Shown here: positions 1 through 9,400 of the stretch, piece after piece
Layout of the letters: every line of letters begins with the position of its first letter
Numbering within the stretch: position 1 is the stretch's first letter
Assembly: GCF_017832975.1 (NCBI RefSeq)
Contig: NZ_JAFIBI010000001.1
Coordinates: 4,402,001 to 4,466,000, forward strand
From: Arthrobacter sp. PvP023
Lineage (GTDB): Bacteria; Actinomycetota; Actinomycetes; Actinomycetales; Micrococcaceae
Direction: 5' to 3'
DNA: 64,000 bases
Notes under the pieces: model-generated
The model's database searches: none
Seen by the model: the letters and a program-made list of their open reading frames with translations, nothing else
Told to the model about the DNA's origin: nothing
Position numbers and translations under genes: made by a program

Positions 1-603
1 GGTGCGGACATCCGAGTTACGGAGCACCGCAGCCAGCGCCTGCTGGCCGCGCAACTCCACGAGGACCGCAAGGTCCAGGATGGAGGGTACCGGCGGATGG
101 TGCAGCGCCAGGATGGTGCCGTCCGGTGCAGGTGTGGCGAGTTCGGCGGCGAGCCATTCCAGCTGCGACTCGCTCAGTTCACCATGATGGAAACCCGGCA
201 CCGAAGTATCCAGGGTGATCACCCTTAGGCCGTTGATGAAGTAGCTGTGGTCCACCGGCGCGTCGTTTCCGGGCTGGTCGAGCAGGCCGGAACGGAAGTT
301 GTTACGGTCGTCATGGTTTCCCATGGCCCAGATGACCTGCGCGTTCATCGATTTGCAGGCGGGTTCGACGATGGCCCGGAGCTTTGCGTAGGCCTCCTTT
401 TCACCGCGGTCGGCCAGGTCGCCGGTGAAAATCACGGCTTCCGGACGGGCCCCTGAGGCCTTGACTTCCTCAAACAATTGTTTAAGGCGGGCTTCGCTGT
501 CCACTGCGCCATAGAGATGATCCGGACCTCCCAACAGGTGGGGGTCGCTCAGGTGGAGTAGAAAATGACGTGGCCGCGGATGTTCGGCCTCGATGAGCTC
601 CAT
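1..603 (-). CDS. Calcineurin-like metallophosphoesterase (cyclic-nucleotide phosphodiesterase type), C-terminus cut by window edge
   Basis: The minus-strand frame is open from an ATG at 603 to base 1 (201 codons seen), so the 3' end lies outside the window. The metal-binding blocks of the calcineurin-like superfamily appear in order: LSDPHLLGG near residue 18, GDLADRGEKE, GNHDDRNNF, and a later HHPP. This set and spacing match the class III cAMP phosphodiesterase (CpdA/Rv0805) branch, which hydrolyses phosphodiesters with a dinuclear metal centre in the cytoplasm. A GGAAGG ribosome-binding site sits about 5 nt before the ATG. The substrate cannot be told from sequence; a 3',5'-cyclic nucleotide or a phospholipid-type ester are both possible. 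Confidence 0.88.
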   Translation of the reverse strand, partial: MELIEAEHPRPRHFLLHLSDPHLLGGPDHLYGAVDSEARLKQLFEEVKASGARPEAVIFTGDLADRGEKEAYAKLRAIVEPACKSMNAQVIWAMGNHDDRNNFRSGLLDQPGNDAPVDHSYFINGLRVITLDTSVPGFHHGELSESQLEWLAAELATPAPDGTILALHHPPVPSILDLAVLVELRGQQALAAVLRNSDVRT

Positions 604-733
604 TACTGCCTTCCTGGTTGGGTGGAGACTGTAGCCCCCAACTTCCCTCTCAGTAATGTCTATCCAACCAGACATTCGGCAAATAGTGTGCAAACTCCAG
701 TATTCATATTTGGAAAAACGGCAAGAACAAGTA

Positions 734-775
734 GTTCGGCGGCCACATACCCGACTATGGAAGTGACCGCCGAAC
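734..775 (-). terminator. Possible terminator of fdhA
   Basis: A 9-bp stem GTTCGGCGG / CCGCCGAAC encloses a 24-nt loop just past the fdhA stop codon on the minus strand. The sequence beyond it is only moderately T-rich, so this is a weak call. Confidence 0.4.
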
Positions 776-798
776 CTGACTACTCAAGTACTTTGCAG

Positions 799-2010
799 CT
801 AGCTCAGGTAGCCGTTGGGGTTGAGGACGTACTTCGTGGCGGCACCGGCGTCGAACTCGGCGTAGCCCTTGGGCGCGTCTTCCAGGCTGATGGCCTTGGC
901 ATTGACGTTCTTGGCGATGTGCACCTTGTCGTGCAGGATCGCCATCATCAGCCCGCGGTTGTACTTCATCACCGGGCACTGCCCCGTGGTGAAGCTCAGC
1001 GACTTCGCCCAGCCGGTGCCCAGGCTGAGCGAGAGGGCACCCTTCTTGGCCGCCTCATCAATGCCGCCCGGGTCGCCGGTGACGTAGAGCCCGGGAATGC
1101 CGAGCGCCCCGCCGGCCGCCGTGAGTTCCATCAGCGAATTCAGCACCGTGGCCGGAGCCTCCTTGGCATCGTGGCCATGCCCCTTGGCCTCGAAGCCGAC
1201 GGCGTCCACGGCACAGTCCACTTCGGGGACCCCGAGTATCTGCTCGATCTGCTCTGCCGGGCCGCCCTGGGACAGGTCGACGGTCTCGCAGCCGAAGCTG
1301 CGCGCCTGCCTCAGCCGGTCCTCGTTCATGTCGCCCACGATCACTGCAGCGGCGCCAAGCAAGTGGGCACTCGTGGCCGCAGCCAGGCCCACAGGGCCGG
1401 CCCCCGCGATGTAGACGGTGGAGCCAACGCCGACGCCGGCGGTGACGGCGCCGTGGAATCCCGTGGGGAAGATGTCCGACAGCATGGCCAGGTCGAGGAT
1501 TTTTTCCATGGCCTGGTCCTTGTCCGGGAACTTCAGCAGGTTCCAGTCCGCGTACGGCACCAGGACGTAGTTGGCCTGGCCACCCACCCAGCCGCCCATG
1601 TCGACGTAGCCGTAAGCGCTTCCCGGCCTGTCGGGATTGACGTTGAGGCAGATGCCGGTCTTGCGTTCCTTGCAGTTCCGGCAGCGGCCGCAGGCAATGT
1701 TGAACGGAACGGAGCAGACGTCCCCCACCTTGATGAATTCGACGTCGGGCCCGACTTCCACTACCTCACCGGTGATTTCGTGGCCCAGGACGAGGTCCGG
1801 GGGCGCTGTGGTGCGGCCGCGGACCATGTGCTGGTCCGAACCGCAGATGTTGGTGGCCACGGTCTTAAGGATTACGCCATGGCGGACCGAACGGCCCACG
1901 TTGGCGGGGTTGACGCCCGGGCCGTCCTTGAGCTCGAAGGTGGGGTAGTCGATGTCTATCAGTTCGACTTTTCCCGGCCCCTTATAGGCAACGGCTTTGT
2001 TCCCTGTCAT
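799..2010 (-). CDS. fdhA: Glutathione-independent formaldehyde dehydrogenase (zinc, NAD)
   Basis: This 403-residue zinc-dependent medium-chain dehydrogenase closely resembles Pseudomonas putida formaldehyde dehydrogenase as I recall it, including the opening MTGNKAVAYKGPGKVE, the stretch STNICGSDQHMVRGRTT and the HGHDAKEAPATVLNSL region. The family oxidises formaldehyde to formate with tightly bound NAD and can dismutate aldehydes. Visible features are the catalytic-zinc site (NICGSDQH, GHE), the structural-zinc cysteines CGRCRNCKERKTGIC, and the Rossmann motif AGAGPVGLA. The frame is open upstream, but the start at 2010 follows a clear AGGAAAGAG site and aligns with the family start. It is monocistronic. 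Formaldehyde could come from SfnG, encoded about 34 kb away, though this link is only inference. Confidence 0.93.
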   Translation of the reverse strand: MTGNKAVAYKGPGKVELIDIDYPTFELKDGPGVNPANVGRSVRHGVILKTVATNICGSDQHMVRGRTTAPPDLVLGHEITGEVVEVGPDVEFIKVGDVCSVPFNIACGRCRNCKERKTGICLNVNPDRPGSAYGYVDMGGWVGGQANYVLVPYADWNLLKFPDKDQAMEKILDLAMLSDIFPTGFHGAVTAGVGVGSTVYIAGAGPVGLAAATSAHLLGAAAVIVGDMNEDRLRQARSFGCETVDLSQGGPAEQIEQILGVPEVDCAVDAVGFEAKGHGHDAKEAPATVLNSLMELTAAGGALGIPGLYVTGDPGGIDEAAKKGALSLSLGTGWAKSLSFTTGQCPVMKYNRGLMMAILHDKVHIAKNVNAKAISLEDAPKGYAEFDAGAATKYVLNPNGYLS

Positions 2011-2247
2011 CTCTTTCCTCCTGGTTTCACGGGCACCGAAACAGGCGCCCAGTGTCATTCACGAAGTTCTGATGCGCCCTCCGGGGCAGGCATGGACCGG
2101 CCCGTATCGTCCGGCGATGCTGCAGCTGGAAACGCCACGGCTGTGCAGGACAGATTGGAGGGTTCGGCCAGTCTAGGCGGTAAGCATACTTAGGGATAGG
2201 GGCCGTTGGGCCCTAGCTGCCGCCGTCGTGAATCATCCGCGCGCGCG

Positions 2248-2733
2248 TCAGGCGAGGGCTTCCTCAATGGCAGCGATGACCTCCGGCGAGTCCGGTTCCA
2301 CGGTGGGAGCAAAACGGGCCACCACAACGCCGTCGCGGTTTACCAGGAACTTTTCAAAGTTCCACTTAACGAGACCCGGGAGCAACCCGTTCTTGAAGCG
2401 GGTGAGCTCCGCGTACAGCGGGTGCTGGTTCTTGCCGCGAACATCGGCCTTCGCAGTCAGGGGGAATGTCACGCCGAAATTGCGCTCGCAGAATTCGGCG
2501 ATTTCGTCGTCACTGCCCGGTTCCTGCCCGGCGAACTGGTTGCACGGAACCCCCAGGATTTCGAACCCCTGGTCCTTGAACTTCCCGTAGAGCAACTCAA
2601 GGCCGCCGTACTGCGGAGTGAAGCCGCATTGGGAAGCTACGTTGACTACCATCACCACGCGCCCCTTGAAGCGGCCAAAATCGGTTTCGGTGCCGTCGTT
2701 GAGGGTCAGCGGAATGGAGTGGATCGAATTCAC
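2248..2733 (-). CDS. Glutathione peroxidase family thiol peroxidase
   Basis: About 161 residues with the family blocks NVASQCGFTPQYGGLE (peroxidatic Cys), GVPCNQFAGQEPGSD (Gln and Asn of the catalytic tetrad) and VKWNFEKFLVNRDG (Trp). It reduces hydroperoxides; in actinobacteria, which use mycothiol, such Cys-type enzymes are usually thioredoxin-dependent. An ATG lies at 2760, but no ribosome-binding site precedes it. The GTG at 2733 is preceded by AAGGA with good spacing and gives the usual family start (NSIHSIPLTL), so I chose it. The gene stands alone, downstream of the formaldehyde dehydrogenase promoter region. Confidence 0.9.
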   Translation of the reverse strand: MNSIHSIPLTLNDGTETDFGRFKGRVVMVVNVASQCGFTPQYGGLELLYGKFKDQGFEILGVPCNQFAGQEPGSDDEIAEFCERNFGVTFPLTAKADVRGKNQHPLYAELTRFKNGLLPGLVKWNFEKFLVNRDGVVVARFAPTVEPDSPEVIAAIEEALA

Positions 2734-2830
2734 GGTGGGCTTCCTTAAGAAACTGGTCATGGCTGCTATTCGTTGACAACGGCCAAGTGTATGGGTTGGT
2801 GCCCGGGTGAATTCGGGTGGCGGGATCCTG

Positions 2831-4171
2831 TCAGGGCGTTGGCGTCGGGGTGGAGGTCCCGGTCGGAGCCGGTTCCGCTGTCATTGTCGGTTCGGGGGCG
2901 GTCGTCGGTTCCGATGTGGCCGTGGGTTCCGGCGAAGGGTTCCCGGTGGCCGTGAACGTGGGTTCCGGCGTGTCAGTGACCGTGGGCCCGGCCGCAGACT
3001 CTGTTGTGGGCATGCCGGTGACGGTTTCCGTCGGCGACGCTGCCGCAGTGGCCTGCCCGGTCGTGGTCGGCGACGGCGTTGGCGTCTCGGTCAGAGATGG
3101 TGAGGGTGTCGGCGTGGCAGTTGAGGTGCCGGTGGGCGGCGGCGCGCTCGTCGTCGAACTCCCCGGCGCCGTGGCGGTAGCGGAAGTACTCGGCGTCGGA
3201 GACGCAGTGGTGGCCGTCGCCGGGGCCGACGGTGTTCCGGTCGCGGTGGCGGAAGGCGTTCCCTGCACGGGCCCCTCGGTCTCCCCGCCCGCCACCATAT
3301 GCGAGTTGTCGGCGGCGACAGGGATTGCCCAGGTGGGGTCGCCCTTGGGGGCGTCCACTCCAGGGACGTAACTGATCATGTCAATGGTCCCGAGCTCGTC
3401 CACCTGCTTGGTAGGCAGGAGCTTCCATTGCAGCGGGTTGACATGGACGCCGTCGAGGATGGTTTCAAAATGCAGATGGCATCCTGTGGACGAACCCGTG
3501 GTGCCAACTTTCGCGATGACCTCGCCCACCTGGACGGAGTCCCCTTTCTTGACGGCGATCCCTTCCAGGTGGTTGTACGTGGTGATCAGCCCGTTGCCGT
3601 GATCGATCTCCACCCGGTTGCCGCCGCCCCAGGGGTGCCAGCCGACGGCCCTGACCACTCCGGCGTCGGCCGCGTAGACCCGGGTGCCACACGCGGCTGC
3701 GAAGTCCTGGCCCCAGTGGAATTCCCCGGCGGTGCCGGTCAAAGGGCTGACCCTGAGCCCGAAGCCGGAAGTTTCGGTCAGCATTTCGAGGGGCGCCATG
3801 AGCGATCCCGCAGGCGGCCGCCTCAGTTCTTCGGACGCAACGTTCAGTTCGCGCTTGCCGCTTTTGGAAATGGTCCGGATATCGCTGCGACTGAAGGAAA
3901 CGAGGGCATTGGCGTTGGCGGCAACAGCCCCCGGTGCAATGCCCAGCGGTTTCATGAAGGCGCCCGGCCACGAGGGTGCGGTGCCCGGGCCACCCATCCC
4001 GGCCTGCTGCGAGGTGGCGGCAACCACAGCCGCCGGCGGTGAGGCTGGTGCCTGGAGACTAAGTGCAATCACGCCAAGCGTTGAAACAGCGCAAACGCCA
4101 AGTATGCGCGCAGCGGTTAGGCAGGGCCTGCCTGGATGTTCGTCGCGTCCGTATCCCCAGTGATTTCCCAC
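2831..4171 (-). CDS. Secreted M23-family peptidoglycan endopeptidase with long Ser/Thr/Pro/Ala tail
   Basis: A 446-residue exported protein. A hydrophobic signal segment (ILGVCAVSTLGVIALSL) lies near residues 20-40. The LytM/M23 zinc-peptidase domain is in the middle, with HWGQDFAAACGTRVYAADAG (HxxxD) and GCHLHFET (HxH). Such enzymes cut peptide cross-links in the cell wall. The last ~150 residues are almost entirely Thr, Pro, Ala, Ser and Glu, resembling a wall-spanning or O-mannosylated stalk. I chose the GTG at 4171 because CAGGAG lies 7 nt upstream, whereas the ATG at 4267 has no such site and would put 32 basic residues before the signal. The divergent neighbour is the MpaB-type gene. 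Confidence 0.87.
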   Translation of the reverse strand: MGNHWGYGRDEHPGRPCLTAARILGVCAVSTLGVIALSLQAPASPPAAVVAATSQQAGMGGPGTAPSWPGAFMKPLGIAPGAVAANANALVSFSRSDIRTISKSGKRELNVASEELRRPPAGSLMAPLEMLTETSGFGLRVSPLTGTAGEFHWGQDFAAACGTRVYAADAGVVRAVGWHPWGGGNRVEIDHGNGLITTYNHLEGIAVKKGDSVQVGEVIAKVGTTGSSTGCHLHFETILDGVHVNPLQWKLLPTKQVDELGTIDMISYVPGVDAPKGDPTWAIPVAADNSHMVAGGETEGPVQGTPSATATGTPSAPATATTASPTPSTSATATAPGSSTTSAPPPTGTSTATPTPSPSLTETPTPSPTTTGQATAAASPTETVTGMPTTESAAGPTVTDTPEPTFTATGNPSPEPTATSEPTTAPEPTMTAEPAPTGTSTPTPTP

Positions 4172-4415
4172 GTGCTGACTCCTGCGATAGGCCCGCCAGA
4201 CCCCAATCTCGACGGACTTACGAATCCTATGGGACCACAGCCCACCGCCTCTGTGAACCCCCATCACGGAGCACCTTGATAGACTCCCGCGGGATTCCGC
4301 CCTTTCACGCCAAAATTCCCAGCTGGCTCACAGCCACCGGGTCCCGGAACTGGAAACTCCCTCGGCCGGATGTTCCTCCGGCGGCGGCCCGCGGCAGAGT
4401 GCGCGACAATGGACC

Positions 4416-5345
4416 ATGCGCAATGTCCTCAGGGAGTGGCGGGCCGAGCTTAGGCAAACATTCACAGGATCACGGGGGGCCGTGCCGGGCTGGGTTCCCC
4501 TGCTCGAAGAGGGTGACGACGCCGGTTATCACCTCCCGGGGTCCGCAGTCTGGGCGGTACACGGGTCAATGACCACTATTGTGGCGGGAATCCGTGCGCT
4601 CTTGATGCAGGCACTCCACCCCGGCGCCCTTGCCGGCGTGCACGACCATTCACGGTTCCGGGAGGATCCGCTGGGGCGGCTTGCCGGAACCATCCGCTGG
4701 ATCTTCACCGTGTCCTACGGTTCCACGTCCGCGGCGCGTACAGCATCCGGCTGGGTCCTGCGGCTGCATGAATCGGTGCGGGGCGAGTACGTGGACGCTC
4801 ACGGTGTCAAAAGAAGCTACGCAGCCAACGATCCCGAGCTGCTCCGTTGGGTGCACATCGCGTTCACCGACGCATTCCTCTCCGCCCACAAGATCTGGGG
4901 GCGCCCCATCCCGGGCGGCCCGGATGCCTACGTCCGCGAGTGGGCGCACGCCGGACTGCTGATGGGCGTGGACTCACCGCCGCTGAGCGAGCCGGAAATG
5001 CGGCAACAGCTGGACAAGTGGTACGACGACGGCGACCTGCGCTCCGACGAAAGGGTGGCCGAAATTGTGGCCTTCATCCGCAACCCGCCGCTTCATCCCT
5101 CACTGCGCCCCGGCTACCGGATGCTGTTTGCCGCAGCTGTTTCCAGCCTCGAACCGAAATACCGGGACATACTGGGACTCCGTCCGCCACGGCTGGGGCC
5201 TTTGCCGCTGCCGGTGCGGTTTGGCACCAAAGTGACTCTCGGCGTCGTCCAATTGGCGCTTGGCGGTGCCGGTCGCGGCGGCAGGGTCGGCCCGAGTGAG
5301 CAGGCTGCACGGCGACGCCTGCGCCGCCTTGGATTTGCGGCCTAG
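4416..5345 (+). CDS. DUF2236 / MpaB-family heme oxygenase-like protein
   Basis: This 309-residue protein has the layout of the oxygenase MpaB / rubber-oxygenase catalytic family (DUF2236): GSAVWAVHGSMTTIVAGIRA, LLMQALHPGALAGVHDHSRF with the conserved HP near residue 67, and a helical C-terminal half with AFTDAFLSAHKIWG. Characterised relatives include latex-clearing protein and the fungal MpaB, which bind b-type heme and cleave C=C bonds. Most bacterial members, including this one, have no known substrate. There is no signal peptide, so it is probably cytoplasmic. It is transcribed alone; the convergent tRNA-Ser terminator lies 18 nt downstream. Confidence 0.85.
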   Translation: MRNVLREWRAELRQTFTGSRGAVPGWVPLLEEGDDAGYHLPGSAVWAVHGSMTTIVAGIRALLMQALHPGALAGVHDHSRFREDPLGRLAGTIRWIFTVSYGSTSAARTASGWVLRLHESVRGEYVDAHGVKRSYAANDPELLRWVHIAFTDAFLSAHKIWGRPIPGGPDAYVREWAHAGLLMGVDSPPLSEPEMRQQLDKWYDDGDLRSDERVAEIVAFIRNPPLHPSLRPGYRMLFAAAVSSLEPKYRDILGLRPPRLGPLPLPVRFGTKVTLGVVQLALGGAGRGGRVGPSEQAARRRLRRLGFAA

Positions 5346-5363
5346 GTCCTTAGGACGCAAAAA

Positions 5364-5387
5364 GGCCCCGGTCCGAGGACCGGGGCC
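5364..5387 (-). terminator. Intrinsic terminator of tRNA-Ser
   Basis: A perfect 10-bp stem GGCCCCGGTC / GACCGGGGCC with a CGAG loop is followed on the minus strand by TTTTTG. It lies 5 nt past the tRNA 3' end. Confidence 0.85.
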
Positions 5388-5392
5388 AAACG

Positions 5393-5477
5393 CGGAGAAT
5401 GGGGGATTTGAACCCCCGAGGGCGTTAACCCAACACGCGTTCCAGGCGTGCGCCATAGGCCGCTAGGCGAATTCTCC
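5393..5477 (-). tRNA. tRNA-Ser (anticodon GGA)
   Basis: An 85-nt class II tRNA reading 3' to 5' on the plus strand. The 7-bp acceptor stem pairs GGAGAAT (5477-5471) with ATTCTCC (5400-5394), and the discriminator base is G, as expected for serine. The anticodon loop CTGGAAC gives GGA, which decodes UCC/UCU. The T-arm GGGGGTTCAAATCCCCC is perfect and a long variable arm is present. CCA is not encoded. Confidence 0.96.
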
Positions 5478-5882
5478 AGTAGCTTCTGAATCAAAAGCAG
5501 ATACTAGAATACCTGAACTTTTCGGCATCACCCAATTGGGCCTAACCGAGCGTTACGGCAGCACATTCAGGGGCCGTCCCCGGACCGCGCATTTGCGGCC
5601 AGATCCGGCGGCCGAAAGTGTCCTTAACGTAAAAATGGACGCCCCCAATGCGCCCACTCTTCCGGAACACCGTTGAGCTGCCGGGTCCGGCCCTCGCGCC
5701 AGGCCCTGCAGCTCACAACCTTGAGTTCAACTTGAGATTGCCCCAATCGGTGTACATATCCATGGTCCGCTTTGTACCGGTGATAAGCAAGGGGTTCCTC
5801 GCCGTTATCGGCGGACCGTTACCGTCTTGTGCCGCTAATCGCCTGCCTGACCCGCTTGCCGAAGTACTGCCAAAATGGGCAC
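5478..5882. other. Intergenic stretch without a recognised gene
   Basis: About 400 bp between tRNA-Ser and the YqfO-like gene. It must hold the tRNA promoter and the plus-strand promoter of the next gene. The only structure I see is a direct repeat CTTGAG-N5-CTTGAG at 5720-5736 with 11-bp period, a spacing compatible with a protein binding one face of the helix. Reading frames here do not look coding. Confidence 0.4.
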
Positions 5883-6239
5883 ATGACGCAACTTCACGCC
5901 CTGGTGACCTATGTTCCCGCGGACCACGCGGAGGCTGTACTGGCCGCCGTGGGTGACGCGGGCGCCGGACGGATCGGCAACTATTCGCACTGCGCCTTCA
6001 CAGCCCCAGGCACCGGCCGGTTCACGCCCCTCGCCGGATCCCGGCCGTTCATCGGTTCGGAAGGCCGCAGCGAACAGCTGCCGGAGGTAAGGATCGAATG
6101 CGTCGTTGAGGAAGAAGTGCTCGAGTCCGTGGTGGCCGCGCTTCGCGCCGCCCACCCTTACGAGGAGCCCGCTCTGATGAGCTGGGCAGTCGACGGACAC
6201 CGCCTGTCCCCGCCGCCATTGGACGGCCGCGAAGCGTAG
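5883..6239 (+). CDS. YqfO / NIF3-insert-like (CutA-fold) small protein
   Basis: A 118-residue protein matching the stand-alone form of the CutA-like domain found inserted in NIF3/YqfO proteins. The family signature AAHPYEEPALMSW lies near residues 93-105, and GRIGNYSHCAFTAPGTGRF marks the first half. Databases often label such proteins structural toxin RtxA-like, which is not informative. Its molecular role is unknown; metal binding has been suggested for the fold. An upstream in-frame ATG at 5829 exists, but the ATG at 5883 matches the family start. It precedes the 4.5S RNA gene. Confidence 0.8.
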   Translation: MTQLHALVTYVPADHAEAVLAAVGDAGAGRIGNYSHCAFTAPGTGRFTPLAGSRPFIGSEGRSEQLPEVRIECVVEEEVLESVVAALRAAHPYEEPALMSWAVDGHRLSPPPLDGREA

Positions 6240-6273
6240 TCGAGCGTGCCCTAAACGGGCCGCCGGCTGCCGA

Positions 6274-6303
6274 TTCGGGGCACACGAAATCATCGGGTAA
6301 ACT
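6274..6303 (+). promoter_or_regulatory. Putative promoter of 4.5S RNA
   Basis: A TAAACT -10 box at 6298-6303 is placed 7 nt before the predicted RNA 5' end. The -35 region (TTCGGG, 18-nt spacing) is a poor match. Confidence 0.5.
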
Positions 6304-6310
6304 CATTGAC

Positions 6311-6398
6311 GGCCCCTCATGTGGCGTCATCCTGTTGAACTCCCCCAGGACCGGAAGGTAGCAAGGGTAAATGGGCTCTGGCGGGTGCATGGGGGGTC
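6311..6398 (+). ncRNA. ffs: Signal recognition particle RNA (bacterial small type, 4.5S)
   Basis: The conserved SRP apical loop is present: the CAGGACCGGAAGGTAGCAAGGG region at about 6345-6366 contains the GGAA tetraloop and the asymmetric loop that bind Ffh. The 5' end GGCCCCTCATG pairs with the 3' end CATGGGGGGTC over 11 positions, which fixes the approximate ends. It targets membrane and secreted proteins to the translocon. It lies directly upstream of dnaX. Ends are uncertain by a few nucleotides. Confidence 0.93.
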
Positions 6399-6455
6399 TT
6401 TACTATTCCCCCACAGGGCGGCAAACTGTCAGCCCGGATTGGTAGGGTTTTCTCT

Positions 6456-9400
6456 GTGAGTGTTACAACCGCCCTTTACCGCAGATACCGTCCAGATTCC
6501 TTTGCTGACGTTATCGGGCAGGAACACGTCACGGAGCCGTTGATGACGGCGCTGCGAAAGAACCGCGTCAACCACGCCTACCTGTTTTCCGGTCCCCGCG
6601 GTTGCGGAAAGACCACTTCGGCCCGCATCCTGGCCCGCTGCCTCAACTGTGCCGAGGGCCCCACCGACACTCCCTGCGGCAAGTGCCCCAGCTGCGTCGA
6701 GCTTGCACGCGGCGGCTCCGGCTCCCTCGATGTGATCGAGATCGACGCCGCGAGCCACGGCGGCGTGGATGACGCCCGGGACCTCCGCGAACGCGCCACG
6801 TACGCTCCCGTCCGGGACCGGTACAAGATCTTCATCATCGACGAAGCCCACATGGTCACCTCGGCGGGCTTCAACGCCCTGCTCAAGATCGTGGAAGAGC
6901 CGCCGGAACACATCAAGTTCATCTTCGCCACCACGGAGCCGGACAAGGTGATCGGCACCATCCGTTCCCGGACCCATCACTACCCGTTCCGGCTTGTCCC
7001 GCCCGAGCCCCTCATGGCCTACCTTGAGCTGCTCTGCAACCAGGAAAACGTTCCGGTGGCACCCGGAGTGCTGTCCCTGGTCATCCGGGCCGGCGGCGGC
7101 TCCGTCCGGGACTCGCTCTCGGTCCTGGACCAGCTCATGGCGGGCGCCGGTCCCACCGGACTGGACTACGAGCTCGCCGTCGCACTGCTGGGCTACACCC
7201 ACGCGTCCCTGCTGGACGACGTCGTTGAAGCCGTGGCGGCGTCGGATGCCGCCACCGTCTTCCGGGCGGTGGACCGGGTGATCCAGACGGGCCACGATCC
7301 GCGACGCTTCGTGGAGGATCTCCTGGAGCGCTTCCGCGACCTCATCATCGTCCAGGCGATGCCGGAGAGCGCCCAGTCCATCCTGCGCGGGATGCCGGCC
7401 GACCAGATAGCCCGCCTGCAAAACCAGGCCCACAACCTTGGCGCAGCCGAGCTGAGCCGGGCGGCGGACGTGACCAACACGGCCCTCACCGAGATGACGG
7501 GGGCAACGTCGCCGAGGCTCCACCTTGAGCTGCTCTGCGCCCGCATCCTCCTTCCCACGTCCGAACAGACCGAACGCGGCATCGCCGCCCGGATCGACCG
7601 CGTGGAGCGGCGCCTGAATTACGGCGGGAACGACGTCGGAACTCCCGCCGCTGCTGCAGCGGCGCCTTCCGCACCGGCAGCGGCTCCGGTTCCCGTGGCG
7701 GCTCCGGCCGCGTCCCCGGCAGCGGCTCCGGTTCCCGCAGCACCCGCGCAGCAGCCATCCGCAACACAACCCACCGCGCCACAGCAGCCCGCGGCTCCCG
7801 CTCCCGAAGCTCCCGCCCGCGAATCCCTCACTCCGCCGCGCGTCTCCACCACCGATTGGCCGGTCGACGAGTCACAGCCGGCGACCCGGGGTGCGTCCGG
7901 CTCTGCCCCGTCGCGTCCGGCCGGCCAGCAGACTGCCGCCCCGCAGCCTGCCGGTCCGCAGGCTCCGGCGGCACCTGCCGCCGGATCGGAACCCGCAACG
8001 CCGGCTCCCGTCGAACCCGTAGCGGCAGCGCGGACAGCCCAGCGGCCCGAAGCGGGCCAGCCGGCGTCGGAGCGCAACGTTCCGGCGCCGAATGCCGGCG
8101 GTGACGTCGAAGTGCTCCGCCGTGCCTGGCCCGAGGTCCTGCAAACGCTAAGCAAGATCAAGCGCAGCACGTGGGCGCTCGTGGAACCGAATGCCCAGGT
8201 GGGCCAGTTCGACGGCCAGGTGCTCACCCTGGCGTTCACCACCTCCGGACTGGCTGGCGCTTTCGGCCGGGCCGACCACTCGGAAAATCTTCGGCAGGCA
8301 ATCCACAAGACCGTGGGTATTGACTGCCAGATCCATGCAGTGTCCGGCGGCGCCAGCAGCTCAGTGAGCTCTGAGCCAAACCCAAAAGCACCGGCTAGCC
8401 CGGCGTCGCCGGAGACGCGCGCTGGCCCGCCAGCGCCGGCGAAGGCCGCTAGCCCGGAAACCCCGGCGACGCCCGCTGACGTTGCCTGGGGCCTTGCCCC
8501 TGCGTCCGCCGCAACGGTCGCAGATCCCGACGTGAGCCCGGCGGGTGCACACCCGGCCGCTACCACGGCGGCCGCCGCCGCCACCGTGGCCACCCCGGCC
8601 GAGCGTCCAGACACGGACGCCATGCCTGTCCAGGCCGCCGACGCGGCACACACGGCCACCGCTGCCGCCGCCGGTGCTGACGCTGGGCGGAAGGCCGTGC
8701 AAGCTGAGCCCGCGCAAGCCCCGCAAGCGCCGCCGGCGCCGCGGCAGCACGACGACGCGTCCGGTTCCTACAGCTACCCGGACGACGACTGGGGGCCGCC
8801 GCTGGACGAAGATGCTCCCCCGCTGGATGAAGAGCCTCCGATGGACTGGACTCCGTCCGTTCCTGCGCAGTCACGGCCGATCCAGGCAGCTGCTGCCTCT
8901 TCCGGCGCACCGGCTCGTCCGGCACCGGACCGTCCGGCACCGGCAAGCCGTGTCTCGTCCGACCAGCCGGCCGGCATCCCCGCTTCCGCCGGCTCTTCGC
9001 GGGCCGCAGGCGTTACCGCCAACGACGATCCATGGTCCCGCGCCACGGAAGATGCGCCCGGTGTCTGGACCGTGGGTGCGGAGTCGAACGTTGGCAAGTC
9101 CGTGGAAGATCCGGACCGAGCAGGCCTGCCTGTGGTTCCCGAGCCCCAGGCGCCGCACTACGAGCCGGCGGCGGCACAGCTCCCCCGGTCCGTGGAGACG
9201 CGGGAAGCCCCCGCCCTCCACACCGGTGATACCCCGCACCCGGCCGAAGTCCGGCAGCCAGTGGGTGCACTCTCCGGTGCCGGCAGTTCCGCTGGCGCAG
9301 GCTGGGCAACGTCCGCGCAGTATGGTCCTGCCACGGCAGCGGACCCGTCGCCGGCAATGTCCGGCCCGGACGTCAGGAGCATTGCGTCACCTGCACCTGC

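Noticed and set aside
565..2193. Long plus-strand open frame (542 codons) across the fdhA region
   Set aside because: It mirrors the minus-strand formaldehyde dehydrogenase, shows no recognisable family, and its amino acid content is that of an antisense frame of a GC-rich gene.
4172..4415. c-di-AMP (ydaO) riboswitch upstream of the M23 peptidase, as seen before wall peptidases in other actinobacteria
   Set aside because: I looked for its conserved segments on the minus strand and did not find them.
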